From assembly GCF_009362815.1 (NCBI RefSeq), contig NZ_WHNX01000004.1, forward strand, positions 62,001 through 126,000: DNA of 64,000 nucleotides. Reading direction: 5' to 3'. Positions within the stretch are counted from its first letter, which is position 1. Each line of letters starts with the position of its first letter. The position numbers and the translations under genes are program-made. The notes below the pieces were generated by a model. That model did not search any database. It was not told where the DNA came from and saw only the letters and a list, made by a program, of their open reading frames with translations. Origin of the DNA: Alkalibaculum sporogenes (lineage in GTDB: Bacteria > Bacillota > Clostridia > Eubacteriales > Alkalibacteraceae). Below, one piece after another: positions 24,976 through 34,326 of the stretch.

Positions 24976-27486
24976 ATGATAATTAATAAAAAAAAATATA
25001 GATTTACTTTTTTATTTATTTGTTTAGCATTGATAATAATCCTGTTTATATTTAGGCTTGCACAATTGCAAATCGCACAGGGAGATCACTATAATGAATT
25101 AGCAGAAAATAAAATGGTTCAAAAAATTACTGAAACTGCTCCAAGAGGCTCTATTTTTACAAGTGATGGGTATGAAATTGCAAAGAATAAAATAGGATAT
25201 TCTGTTGAGTTAACACATAGTAACTTAGATAATATAGAGAGAAATAAAGTATTGTTAAGATTATACAATATCTTAGAGAAAAATGATGAGAGTTTTGATG
25301 ATAATTTTCCTATAGTAATTAATAATGGTAAAATTTCATTTGTGTATGAACAAGAGGAAAAAAAGTGGAAAAAAGAACATAATATTTCTACTGATGCAAC
25401 TGCTTCTGATTCGTTAGAATACCTACGACAAGTTTACAATGTTAAGGAAGAAGTTAGTAATGAGGTCGCGCTACAAGCGATCCAAAGTGTTCATATGAAT
25501 ACAAATTTGCCAATTAGAATCGTAGAAGGAGAAGTAACTTTTGACTATGAAAACTCTGAGTTGCAATGGAAAAAAGACAATGGATTTAAGAAAGAAGAAT
25601 ACGACTTAACTGCAAAAGAATCATTTGACAAAATGAAAGATAGGTACAATATAGATCCTGATTTTGACGATGTAGAGAGTAGAAAGATTTTAGTGCTTCA
25701 ACAATTAGTTAGGGCGCAAGGATTTAGAGCCTGGGAACCAATCGTATTAGCCAAAAATGTAAAACACGATACAGTATTTGAAATTGATTCTAATATACAT
25801 GAACTGCCAGGAGTAACAATTACAGCCAATCCTGTTAGAACGTATCCTTATAATGAGTTAGGTTCACATGTTCTTGGTTACATTGGTAGAGTGAGTGAAC
25901 GGGACGTTGAGGAAGACGAGTATAGAATGAATGATTTAAAAGGAATAAGTGGTATTGAGGCAGCATACGAAGAATTTCTTAAAGGTGAGGATGGTCAGAG
26001 ATTTGCGATAGCAGATTATAGAGGTAGACCACAAAATGACCCAACTAGTGAAGTAATTAATCCAGTATCAGGTGACAATGTGCATCTAACAATAGATTAT
26101 GATCTGCAAAGAGTTGCAGAAGAATCATTAGTAAATCAAATAAAAAATATACAAAAAGGTAAGGCGAAAAAAGCCGAGTCTGGGGCAGTAGTTGTAATTG
26201 ATGTTAATACTGGAGCGGTCCTAGCTATGGCAAGCTACCCAGATTATAATCCAAACTTATTTGTCAATGGAATTAAAACTGAGGATTGGAATAAACTCAA
26301 TATATTAGTAGATGACCCACTTTTTCCAAAACCATTGTACAATAACGCTACACTAACTGCTATACAACCTGGTTCTGTTTTTAAACCGCTTATGTCGGCA
26401 GCTGGGTTACAAGAAAAAGTAATCACTAAGACTTCTACAATATACTGTAGCGGAGTACATCCTGTATTTACACAGTTTACCTGTTTAGCAAGACATGGTT
26501 CAGAAACTGTTAGAGAGGCTATTAAAGATTCCTGTAATGTGTTTTTCTACGAAACAGGATATCGTTTAGGTGTTGATAATATTGAAAAGTATGCGAAGGA
26601 TTTTGGATTAGGTTCAAGAACTGGAGTAGAGATTGCAGAATCGGCAGGTTACCTAGCAACAAAGGACGATAAAATCAAAATATGGACATATAGTACTTCG
26701 GATTATATAAGAAACACAGTAGGGATAGAAGGCACATCTGTAATTATAAACGATGAAGGTAATGAACAAGAAGTATATAAGTCTTATGCAATAGCCAAAG
26801 AATTAACTGGCAATATAACTCCCAAAGAATTTCCATCTTACGGAGATGTTTATAGAGAAGTAAGTAATATTATGGCAAAATATAATATTAAAGAATCTGC
26901 ATATCTCCATAGAATTAGTCAATATGTACTATCTGGAAGATGGGTGTCATCCGATACGATTAATGCTTCTATAGGTCAAGGAGGTAACTCTTTCACACCT
27001 ATACAGATAGCCAACTACCTAGCTACTCTAGTAAATGGTGGATATAGAAGACAAAATTATTTAGTGGAAAAAGCTGTAGATCAAAATGGTGAAATAACTT
27101 ACCAGCATGAAGAGAAAATATATAATCAGATTGATGTAAATGATGAGTACATTGAAGAAATAAAAAAAGGTATGAAAGATGTTGCTATGTATAGTACGGG
27201 TCGTACTGCATTTACGGGATTTAATCATAGTGGAGTAGGTACTGGAGGAAAAACTGGAACTGCTCAATATGGATCAAAAAATGTTGATAATACAGCTTGG
27301 TATATGGGATTTGCACCTTATGATAAACCGGAAATTGTAGTTGTATCTATGATAATACAAGGACAAACTAGTGGAAATTCCGTGCCTATAGCGAGAGATA
27401 TTATTGACGCATACCTATATAATAATTATACTTATGAAGAAGCTCAAAAACTGAAACAACAAGAAAAAGAACAAACAGAAGAATAG
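24976..27486 (+). CDS. mrdA: Penicillin-binding protein 2 (elongasome transpeptidase)
   Basis: 836 aa, longer than the roughly 600-700 aa of many PBP2 proteins; the extra length lies in the N-terminal dimerisation part (about residues 90-260), as in other Clostridia. An N-terminal membrane helix (10-28) is followed by the pedestal domain and the class B transpeptidase with SVFK (Ser467), SCN (Ser519) and KTG (Lys759 in GGKTGTAQ). It crosslinks lateral-wall peptidoglycan with MreBCD. The terminator overlaps its last codons. Confidence 0.93.
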   Translation: MIINKKKYRFTFLFICLALIIILFIFRLAQLQIAQGDHYNELAENKMVQKITETAPRGSIFTSDGYEIAKNKIGYSVELTHSNLDNIERNKVLLRLYNILEKNDESFDDNFPIVINNGKISFVYEQEEKKWKKEHNISTDATASDSLEYLRQVYNVKEEVSNEVALQAIQSVHMNTNLPIRIVEGEVTFDYENSELQWKKDNGFKKEEYDLTAKESFDKMKDRYNIDPDFDDVESRKILVLQQLVRAQGFRAWEPIVLAKNVKHDTVFEIDSNIHELPGVTITANPVRTYPYNELGSHVLGYIGRVSERDVEEDEYRMNDLKGISGIEAAYEEFLKGEDGQRFAIADYRGRPQNDPTSEVINPVSGDNVHLTIDYDLQRVAEESLVNQIKNIQKGKAKKAESGAVVVIDVNTGAVLAMASYPDYNPNLFVNGIKTEDWNKLNILVDDPLFPKPLYNNATLTAIQPGSVFKPLMSAAGLQEKVITKTSTIYCSGVHPVFTQFTCLARHGSETVREAIKDSCNVFFYETGYRLGVDNIEKYAKDFGLGSRTGVEIAESAGYLATKDDKIKIWTYSTSDYIRNTVGIEGTSVIINDEGNEQEVYKSYAIAKELTGNITPKEFPSYGDVYREVSNIMAKYNIKESAYLHRISQYVLSGRWVSSDTINASIGQGGNSFTPIQIANYLATLVNGGYRRQNYLVEKAVDQNGEITYQHEEKIYNQIDVNDEYIEEIKKGMKDVAMYSTGRTAFTGFNHSGVGTGGKTGTAQYGSKNVDNTAWYMGFAPYDKPEIVVVSMIIQGQTSGNSVPIARDIIDAYLYNNYTYEEAQKLKQQEKEQTEE

Positions 27487-27502
27487 CTGTTTGTTCTTTT
27501 TC
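27465..27502 (+). terminator. Intrinsic terminator overlapping the end of mrdA
   Basis: AAAAGAACAAACAG (in the last codons) pairs with CTGTTTGTTCTTTT, followed by T-rich sequence. Confidence 0.8.
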
Positions 27503-27557
27503 TTGTATACTGGAATTATATAGCAAGTAGGTACTTACTCTGAGCTCTCAGATATAC

Positions 27558-28727
27558 CTAGTTGATGTATCGATTTTCTTTTCTCATATTTATTATAAAA
27601 GTATATGGTAATTCTTTTTCTAAAATTTTATGGACTTCTTTTTTACATTCTTTTAATCCTTGAGTTAATTCCTCAGCTGCAATTAACTCGAAAAACACAG
27701 TATAATTTTGAGCCTCTTCAATTACACGAAAATCATGTATTGATTTTAGCCCATGTATTCCTTTAAGAATGGTATATACTCTCTCCTTTATATCAAGGGT
27801 TACTTCACAAGTATCTTCTATTGGATCTAAGTGTAATAATAATGTGATACCAAATTTTTGTTTTATTCCTCGCTCAATATGATCTATAATTTCATGAGCA
27901 ACTAATAATGAGAGATTTGAAGATATCTCTACATGAGCTGTTGCCATTTTCGACATAGGACCATAGTCGTGTACTATTATATCATGTGCATTTATGATGC
28001 CTTCATAGCTTTCAACATTTTCTTCAAGTAGTTTTATAAGTTCAAAATCGGGCTTATAACCTATAATAATATCTACAGATTCTTTTATGAATTTTAATCC
28101 ATTATAAATAATGAATATTGCAACTAATATTCCCACATACCCATCTATAACTAAACCACTAAAATTAAATATTACAAATGAAATTAAAACAGAACTTGTA
28201 GCCCATACATCTGTTAAAGAGTCGATTGACGCGGTTTTTAATACCTTAGAATCTATCTTTTTAGACATTTTTAAGTAAAATGTCGATAACCAAAGTTTAA
28301 TGACAATAGTTGCAATTAGGATAAGAAGTATAAACCAATCAAACCTAAGAGTTGTTGGAGTTACAATCCTAGCGTATGAGTCTTTAATCAATTCATATCC
28401 AATTAAGATTATTACAAAGGATACGATTAGTGATGATATATATTCAGTCCTACCATGTCCAAAGGGATGCTCTTTGTCTGCTGGTTTTACAGATAACTTA
28501 AAGCCAACTAGACCAATAATAGATGTAGCAGTATCAGAAAGGTTGTTAATACTATCTGCTATTAAAGCAATACTATTAGATGAAAGTCCTACTATTATCT
28601 TAACTCCAAACAAAAGTACATTTACAACAATACCAACAATACTACTAAAATAACCAAATTCTTTTCGTTCATTAATTAAATTTAATTTTTTACTTAAAAT
28701 CTTTTTTTCTATATAACGAATCAACAT
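27558..28727 (-). CDS. Cation diffusion facilitator family transporter
   Basis: 389 aa. Six membrane helices in the first ~215 residues with CDF metal-site motifs (LIADSINNLSDTATS and a matching SIDSLTDVWATS), the HPFGHGRTEY loop, and a cytoplasmic C-terminal domain with histidines. It exports divalent cations such as Zn, Mn or Fe; the metal cannot be told from sequence alone. ATG at 28727 with GAGGTG upstream is preferred to the GTG two codons earlier. The C-terminal domain appears duplicated or extended (about 95 aa beyond the usual end). Confidence 0.9.
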   Translation of the reverse strand: MLIRYIEKKILSKKLNLINERKEFGYFSSIVGIVVNVLLFGVKIIVGLSSNSIALIADSINNLSDTATSIIGLVGFKLSVKPADKEHPFGHGRTEYISSLIVSFVIILIGYELIKDSYARIVTPTTLRFDWFILLILIATIVIKLWLSTFYLKMSKKIDSKVLKTASIDSLTDVWATSSVLISFVIFNFSGLVIDGYVGILVAIFIIYNGLKFIKESVDIIIGYKPDFELIKLLEENVESYEGIINAHDIIVHDYGPMSKMATAHVEISSNLSLLVAHEIIDHIERGIKQKFGITLLLHLDPIEDTCEVTLDIKERVYTILKGIHGLKSIHDFRVIEEAQNYTVFFELIAAEELTQGLKECKKEVHKILEKELPYTFIINMRKENRYIN

Positions 28728-28807
28728 TTTCACCTCATACTCAGTAGTAAGATTTGCGTTATTCTATTATATAATAAATATTTAATTAAAAAAAGATAAA
28801 TTTTATA

Positions 28808-28835
28808 TTGACATAATTATTAGATGTGTTATAAT
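28808..28835 (+). promoter_or_regulatory. Promoter of initiator tRNA-Met
   Basis: Perfect TTGACA (28808-28813) and TATAAT (28830-28835) with a 16-base spacer, 33 bases before the tRNA. Confidence 0.85.
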
Positions 28836-28868
28836 TGATATTACGCTAAAGAACACATTGTAAAACGA

Positions 28869-28944
28869 CGCGGGGTGGAGCAGTTGGCAGCTCGTCGGGC
28901 TCATAACCCGGAGGTCGCAGGTTCGAGTCCTGTCCCCGCAACCA
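28869..28944 (+). tRNA. Initiator tRNA-fMet (anticodon CAT)
   Basis: 76 nt with encoded CCA. The first base C is opposite A at position 72 (no pair), and the anticodon stem carries three consecutive G-C pairs (GGG-CTCATAA-CCC), the two marks of the initiator tRNA. A strong terminator follows four bases later. Confidence 0.95.
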
Positions 28945-28948
28945 TTTG

Positions 28949-28983
28949 AAAAAACCTGTAAACATAGTTTACAGGTTTTTTAT
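28949..28983 (+). terminator. Intrinsic terminator of tRNA-fMet
   Basis: Stem AAAAACCTGTAAAC / GTTTACAGGTTTTTT with a four-base loop. Confidence 0.85.
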
Positions 28984-29010
28984 TGAGTAGAAAGGGCTAT
29001 AGGTTGATGT

Positions 29011-29433
29011 ATGAAAATTAAGCACATAGTGAATAAGGAAGATTTAAAGGATGCATTTTATATTAGAACTAAGGTTTTTGTTGAGGAACAAGGTGTATCA
29101 CCAGAAAAAGAACTTGACCAATTTGAAGACGTATCAGATCATATAGTCATATATAATCAAGAGCAACCAGTTGCAGCCGGAAGAGTACGAATAGATAAGG
29201 ATGTAGCAAAAATACAAAGAGTATGTGTGCTAAAAGAATATCGAAAGAGTGGATTAGGGAAGGTCGTAGTAGAATCCCTAGAAAATATAGTTAAGGCAAA
29301 AGGAATTTGCAAATCAAAACTAGGTGCTCAAGTTCACGCAATAGATTTTTATCAAAGACTAGGATACAAACAAATTTCAGATGAATTTTTAGAAGAAGGT
29401 ATTTTGCATATTGAAATGATTAAGAAGCTATAA
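29011..29433 (+). CDS. GNAT family N-acetyltransferase
   Basis: 140 aa GNAT domain. The acetyl-CoA loop is present in divergent form (VCVLKEYRKSGLGKVVVESLE), as is the ELDQFEDVSDHIV start and the QVHAIDFYQRLGYKQISDEF end that groups it with ElaA-type acetyltransferases. Substrate unknown. The ribosome site is weak. It is alone between the tRNA and the convergent phosphatase. Confidence 0.85.
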   Translation: MKIKHIVNKEDLKDAFYIRTKVFVEEQGVSPEKELDQFEDVSDHIVIYNQEQPVAAGRVRIDKDVAKIQRVCVLKEYRKSGLGKVVVESLENIVKAKGICKSKLGAQVHAIDFYQRLGYKQISDEFLEEGILHIEMIKKL

Positions 29434-29529
29434 AAATAAAATAGGCCCTAGAGGAACTAGGGACTATATAAAACATATTAAATTAAGAACTGATATGGTA
29501 TTAACATATATCTATAAAGTATATTATTT

Positions 29530-30903
29530 CTAAAGTTGGATTCCAATTAAACAGACATCATCATCTTCATCTTTATCACTTCTATGTTCGTTTAGGCTAT
29601 TAATTATTCTAATACATACTTCATCTACAGTAAAATCTCGTGAGTCTCTTATAATATCTAACATTGTATTAGTATTATAAAATTGACCTTTAGTATTTCT
29701 TGTTTCTGGTACTCCATCAGTATATAAAAACAGTTGATCTCCATTTTCGTATAATACTGATTGTTGAATAAAAGAATAATCTTCCACAAATTTACTTAAA
29801 CCTACTAGTGGCAAATTAGGGTGAAGTAATTGAATAATATTTTTGTTTTTACGGTACAAAATAGCAGAAGGATGTCCAGCGTTAGAGTATGAGATAGAAT
29901 TATGAATGGGATCTAACACCATGTAAATCATACTAAAAAAATTATCTGGAATTACTTCTAGTATATCATTTTCGACGTACTCCATAACTTTACTAGGATT
30001 TTGAAGTAAGCCTTTTCTTTTACTACAATGTTTTAGTATTAATTTAACCATACTCGTAATCATAGCTGCATCGATGCCGTGACCAGCCATATCAGCTATG
30101 GCAATCCCCATTTTTTCATGCTCAAGTTTGAAAAAATCATAGAAATCTCCACCAACTTTTCTAAATGGTTTGAGGTATGAATAAAATTTGTAATAATTTG
30201 AGTCAAAAGTATCTTTATGTGGAATAATTTTCTTCTGGATATTTTGAGCAAACTCTAATTGTTTATTAAATATTTCATTTTTATAGTTTAGCTCTTTATT
30301 AACTTCTATGACCGTAGATGCTTTGGAGGCCAAACTTGCAATTAAATCGAATGTATCTACAGATTCGTCCTGTTTTGAATCTACAGTTCTGATTTCAGCT
30401 TCAAACCTACAAATTTCATCACCTAGGCCCCAACACTTAGTTTCAGTAACCTTAACATCTTTTTTTAAAATAGAGGATAAACCTCCAGCTATAAAACCAG
30501 ACTCGAATGAACATAGTGACTCGCCAATATTTGGAAATCCTGAGCACACGGCGCATTCATCTTCCTCTAGAATAATTTTACTCTCATCTTGATATACGAT
30601 TTTAATTTTGCCAATAAGTAAATTATCTAAGTAGTCCACTAATTGTTGGACGCTATCAACTTTAAAGTGATTGATAGCCATAGATTTTCCAGCCTCGTAT
30701 AGGAGTGAATTGGATAATTTAGACCCGTATGCATCTCGAAGAGCAATCCTAAAAACACGCATATATACTAAATCTATATTCTGACCAAGGTCAGCTCTAA
30801 TAGGGTAGCTAATATCCTTAATCGAAAGTGGAATTTGTTGATTTAATTCATTTAACTGATAAGCAATAGCATCTTTAAAATGTTTTAAATAAGTTTCACT
30901 CAC
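29530..30903 (-). CDS. V4R-type sensor domain protein with SpoIIE (PP2C-like) phosphatase domain
   Basis: 457 aa. The N-terminal ~180 residues resemble a V4R (4-vinyl reductase) small-molecule domain with a cysteine motif (EECAVCSGFPNIGESLCSFESGF-type, about 117-140). A short coiled region (ELNYKNEIFNKQLEFAQNIQKKI) follows, then a SpoIIE/PP2C phosphatase with metal-binding GGDFYDF, ADMAGHGIDAA and YTDGVPE. Such proteins dephosphorylate anti-anti-sigma factors. The ligand of the sensor and the partner are unknown; no STAS gene is adjacent. Confidence 0.85.
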   Translation of the reverse strand: MSETYLKHFKDAIAYQLNELNQQIPLSIKDISYPIRADLGQNIDLVYMRVFRIALRDAYGSKLSNSLLYEAGKSMAINHFKVDSVQQLVDYLDNLLIGKIKIVYQDESKIILEEDECAVCSGFPNIGESLCSFESGFIAGGLSSILKKDVKVTETKCWGLGDEICRFEAEIRTVDSKQDESVDTFDLIASLASKASTVIEVNKELNYKNEIFNKQLEFAQNIQKKIIPHKDTFDSNYYKFYSYLKPFRKVGGDFYDFFKLEHEKMGIAIADMAGHGIDAAMITSMVKLILKHCSKRKGLLQNPSKVMEYVENDILEVIPDNFFSMIYMVLDPIHNSISYSNAGHPSAILYRKNKNIIQLLHPNLPLVGLSKFVEDYSFIQQSVLYENGDQLFLYTDGVPETRNTKGQFYNTNTMLDIIRDSRDFTVDEVCIRIINSLNEHRSDKDEDDDVCLIGIQL

Positions 30904-31261
30904 ATTTACTCCCCTCCTGTCATTTTATAATTATATAGTATTTTATTGCGCAATTCTACAAACTTTTATCAAATATCCGGTTTAAGGCGGTATTTCATGT
31001 ATTTTAATTATCCCGCATTAACAGGCACTAAGACTCCCACTTCAATATTTCAAGACGATAGAAAAAGATAAGTGGGGGATTAAGTGCCTGTAAAAGTCCG
31101 ATTGCTTGTATCTTAATATATTTGATAATATTAAAAAGTATTTATTTGATGTTTATAGTATGTATAAATAGAGTATAATCATTGCATAAGGTAAAAGATG
31201 GAGAGCATAATATAAGTTATTAATTGTGTAATTAAAGGAATTATGAAAATGGAGGCATAGT
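30904..31261. repeat. Intergenic region with a long imperfect inverted repeat
   Basis: No gene is visible. ACAGGCACTAAGACTCCCAC (arm 31021-31042) is an inverted match (about 18 of 22) of 31070-31091, with a 27-base loop. The arms are richer in G+C than the flanks. The pattern recalls subterminal hairpins or guide-RNA-like ends of IS200/IS605-family elements, but no tnpA or tnpB remains, so this is a tentative reading. TATAAT at about 31175 may be the -10 for the next gene. Confidence 0.5.
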
Positions 31262-31987
31262 GTGATAAAGCCAAAATATACAGGATGTGTTTCAGTTAAC
31301 ACTGCAAAAATTTTTTATCAAGTATTTGGTGAGAATCAACGTACTATTATTTTTCTTCATGGTAATGGTGAGGATTGGAACGTATTTTATAATCAGATCA
31401 AACCTTGTTCAAAACATTTTAAAGTAGTAACTATCGATAGTAGAGGGCATGGTAAGTCAACATTTGGGAGTGAACAATTATCTATCACAATTATGGCTAA
31501 TGATGTGATAGAGGTTATGAATGAATTAAATATAACTAGGGCAGATGTGATTGGGTTTAGTGATGGTGGTAATATTGCCATTCAATTGGCACTAAAGTAT
31601 CCACAACGTATAGAAAAACTTGTTATAGCAGGTGCAAACCTATATCCAAGAGGAATAAAAACAATAGCTCAAATACCAACGGTTTTAAAATTCTATTTTT
31701 ATATGTCAATCTCTTTATTTAGTAACAGAGCAAAAGAGCAACTGCAAATATTGAACTTGATGGTAAATAATCCTAAATTCAAAATTGAAAATCTTAAGGG
31801 GATTAAAACACCAACTTTAGTATTAGCGGGAGAAGACGATATGATAAAAGAAGAGCACACTGAGTTGATTGCTAATTCTATTTCAAATTCTAGTTTAGAA
31901 ATAATACCGAATACAAGTCATTTTATATTTTATGAAGAACCACATAAAGTAAATGCAATAATAATTTCTTATTTACTAGGAGAATAG
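31262..31987 (+). CDS. Alpha/beta hydrolase
   Basis: 241 aa alpha/beta-fold hydrolase. Oxyanion loop HGNGED, nucleophile Ser100 in GFSDGG, acid Asp in LAGEDDMIK, and His in NTSHFIF near the C terminus are all present. Substrate cannot be inferred. Start is GTG at 31262 with GGAGG upstream. Solitary gene. Confidence 0.88.
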   Translation: MIKPKYTGCVSVNTAKIFYQVFGENQRTIIFLHGNGEDWNVFYNQIKPCSKHFKVVTIDSRGHGKSTFGSEQLSITIMANDVIEVMNELNITRADVIGFSDGGNIAIQLALKYPQRIEKLVIAGANLYPRGIKTIAQIPTVLKFYFYMSISLFSNRAKEQLQILNLMVNNPKFKIENLKGIKTPTLVLAGEDDMIKEEHTELIANSISNSSLEIIPNTSHFIFYEEPHKVNAIIISYLLGE

Positions 31988-32082
31988 ATAAATTTATTTT
32001 ATTCCATTAATTTCTCTCATCATAGTTTGTAATGTGGACGAATACATAATATAATAAAAGAAAAGGCGAAAGAGGTGCTAAA

Positions 32083-32496
32083 ATGGTTAAAATTATTTCA
32101 GGTCCAAAGGGCAGTGGAAAAACAAAGAAAATCATTAATATTGCTAATAGTAAAATTAATGAAACCATGGGAGAAGTAGTCTTTATTAATGATAGGGAAA
32201 AATATCGAGAAAAATTAAACAGAGCTATCAGATATGTTAATGCAGATGAGTTTAGGATTTCGTCATCGGATATATTATTTGGATTTTTAAATGGTCTAAT
32301 AGCTGAAAATTATGATATTGATACTATTTATATAGATAATCTACTTAGGATCTGTAGAGTAGATAATGTAGATGAAATTAATGAATTCCTTAGTGGCCTC
32401 AATAACATAGAAAATAAGTATAATACCAAATTTGTCTTAAGTGTTACTAGTGAAAAAGAGGAAATGGTAGAACTTCAAAATGCTTATGCTGAGTAG
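32083..32496 (+). CDS. Small P-loop protein of unknown function
   Basis: 137 aa. A Walker A motif (SGPKGSGKTKK) sits at the very N terminus and a Walker B-like TIYIDNLL follows at about residue 84. No further domain is recognised. Similar short P-loop proteins occur in Clostridia without known role. GAGGTG supports the start. The acidic C terminus (EKEEMVELQNAYAE) suggests a partner-binding helix. Confidence 0.7.
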   Translation: MVKIISGPKGSGKTKKIINIANSKINETMGEVVFINDREKYREKLNRAIRYVNADEFRISSSDILFGFLNGLIAENYDIDTIYIDNLLRICRVDNVDEINEFLSGLNNIENKYNTKFVLSVTSEKEEMVELQNAYAE

Positions 32497-32532
32497 ATAT
32501 ATATATATCATTAACAGTAAAAATTATATAGT

Positions 32533-32578
32533 ACAGTTCAAGATGCTTTTAGGCTACGCCTAAAGGCATCTTGACTGT
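32533..32578. other. Long perfect-type hairpin without T tail
   Basis: CAAGATGCTTTTAGGC and GCCTAAAGGCATCTTG form a ~20-bp stem with a three-base loop, extended by ACAGT/ACTGT. There is no T run, so it is either a factor-assisted terminator or a palindromic repeat. Confidence 0.6.
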
Positions 32579-32689
32579 AGTCAAGAGAATCAACTTAGTA
32601 GTAACAAATAAAGAACCATAGTAACTTTGAAATGTTTTATTATTTGTTATAATGCTTAAATAATTTATTACCCAAAAAGGACTGATGTC

Positions 32690-33640
32690 ATGCAATTATA
32701 TAATAAGTATTCAACTCAATTAAAAGGAATTTATGGGCAAAAGGTTTATAAAATTCCAATTAGTATACCTTGTTCGTGTCCTAATAGAGATGGTAATATT
32801 TCTACTGGAGGATGTATTTTTTGTGGTGAGAATGCCGTAGGTTATGAAAATCTACCTACAAGTATTTCGCCAAAAGAACAATTTTCTAGAAATGTCGAAT
32901 ATATTTCGCGAAAATACAAGGCTAAAAAGTTTATTCCGTATTTTCAAAATTTCACTAATACATATTTGCCATTACGAGACTTTAAAGATTATATTGAGCA
33001 AGTTTGTCAGGAAAATGTAGTCGGAATAGCTATATCTACGAGACCAGATTGTTTAAGAGAAGAATATCTAGTCTTTTTAAATGATATATCAAAAGAGTTT
33101 AAATTAGATATAACTTTAGAATTAGGACTTCAAACTCCAAATTATCACACACTGAATAAAATAAACAGAGGTCATACCCTTGCAGAGTTTATAGATGGAG
33201 TACTTATGGCTAAGAAATACAATTTTGATATATGTGCACACGTAATTTTAAATTTACCATGGGATAATGATTTAGATGTAGTTGAAAGTGCAAAAATTCT
33301 TTCAGCTCTTAGAGTTAGTTCTATAAAATCTCATGCTTTATATATTGAAAAACATACTAAAATGGCAGATTTATATATAAAAAATGAAATAGAAATGATC
33401 TCGTTAGAAGAGTATATTAATCGAGTAATTATTTTTTTAGAATATTTAAATCCTGATATATCAATTCAGAGATTAATAGGTAGAGCACCAAAGGAGAACA
33501 CTCTATTCGTTAATTGGAGTACTAGCTGGTGGAAAATAAAAGATATGATAGAAGAAGAAATGGAAATAAGGCAAACATATCAAGGTAGAAAATTTAATTA
33601 TTTAGGAGGAAAGGCAATAGAGACAATGCAAAATTCATAA
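32690..33640 (+). CDS. TIGR01212 family radical SAM protein (YtqA-like)
   Basis: 316 aa. The unusual cysteine pattern CSCPNRDGNISTGGCIFCG provides the [4Fe-4S] cluster, as in the YhcC/YtqA (TIGR01212) family. LELGLQTPNYHTLNKINRGH and HVILNLPWD are typical radical-SAM barrel blocks. The reaction is not established. Its stop is one base away from the stop of the convergent phosphatase gene. Confidence 0.9.
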   Translation: MQLYNKYSTQLKGIYGQKVYKIPISIPCSCPNRDGNISTGGCIFCGENAVGYENLPTSISPKEQFSRNVEYISRKYKAKKFIPYFQNFTNTYLPLRDFKDYIEQVCQENVVGIAISTRPDCLREEYLVFLNDISKEFKLDITLELGLQTPNYHTLNKINRGHTLAEFIDGVLMAKKYNFDICAHVILNLPWDNDLDVVESAKILSALRVSSIKSHALYIEKHTKMADLYIKNEIEMISLEEYINRVIIFLEYLNPDISIQRLIGRAPKENTLFVNWSTSWWKIKDMIEEEMEIRQTYQGRKFNYLGGKAIETMQNS

Positions 33641-33641
33641 A

Positions 33642-34226
33642 TCAAAGTATTAAGCTTTCAAATGACCAGTGTTGTGGATTATCGTTATTTGTTAATTTAA
33701 CTATACATGTATTTGGTAGTTCAAATGTATTTATATTTTCTAGATTCTCGTTAAGCAAGTGACCGAGCATGAAACGAATTACTGCCCGATGAGTGATGAT
33801 TGCGACATTATGATGAGGCATATCAATTATTTTTTTAGTTGCATTAGATATCCTAGTATAAGCATCGTCATAAGTATCGCCATTTGGAGGGTTTGTATAA
33901 CCGTGAGATGTGTTTTGTGAGATATAAGTCTCGTATTTCACTTTAACATCATTCCATATCATACCTTCCCAAGCACCAAAATTTAATTCTGATAAACTAT
34001 TTTCTATAATTAAAGGAAGATTATCTACATTCAATATCTTAGTAGTGCAAATAGCTCTTTGTAGTGGACTTGATACAAAGATGTCTATAGAAAGATTCTT
34101 TATATAATTTCTCAAGATCATTGCTTCTTCTATTCCTTTGTCATCAAGAACAATATCCCTACTCCCTTGAATCTTTCCGAGAGTATTCCAATAGGTATTG
34201 CCATGTCTAATTAAATATAAGTTCAT
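33642..34226 (-). CDS. Histidine phosphatase family protein
   Basis: 194 aa, phosphoglycerate-mutase-like. The catalytic LIRHGNTYWN motif (His8) and a C-terminal THRAVIRFMLGHLL with the second His are present, along with FGAWEGMIWNDV. The family includes alpha-ribazole phosphatase (CobC) and broad phosphatases; which one is not clear. AGGAGG precedes the ATG. Confidence 0.88.
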   Translation of the reverse strand: MNLYLIRHGNTYWNTLGKIQGSRDIVLDDKGIEEAMILRNYIKNLSIDIFVSSPLQRAICTTKILNVDNLPLIIENSLSELNFGAWEGMIWNDVKVKYETYISQNTSHGYTNPPNGDTYDDAYTRISNATKKIIDMPHHNVAIITHRAVIRFMLGHLLNENLENINTFELPNTCIVKLTNNDNPQHWSFESLIL

Positions 34227-34302
34227 AAATACCTCCTGTTACTTAAGCGCAGAGTATTAAACAACATCACTAAAATATAAAAAAAGTAACTAGGTAATAA
34301 GA

Positions 34303-34326
34303 TAAAAAAGCCCGAAGGCTTTTTCT
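34303..34326 (-). terminator. Intrinsic terminator of fba
   Basis: On the minus strand AAAAAGCC-TTCG-GGCTTTTTT, a tetraloop hairpin with T run at the end of fba. Confidence 0.85.
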
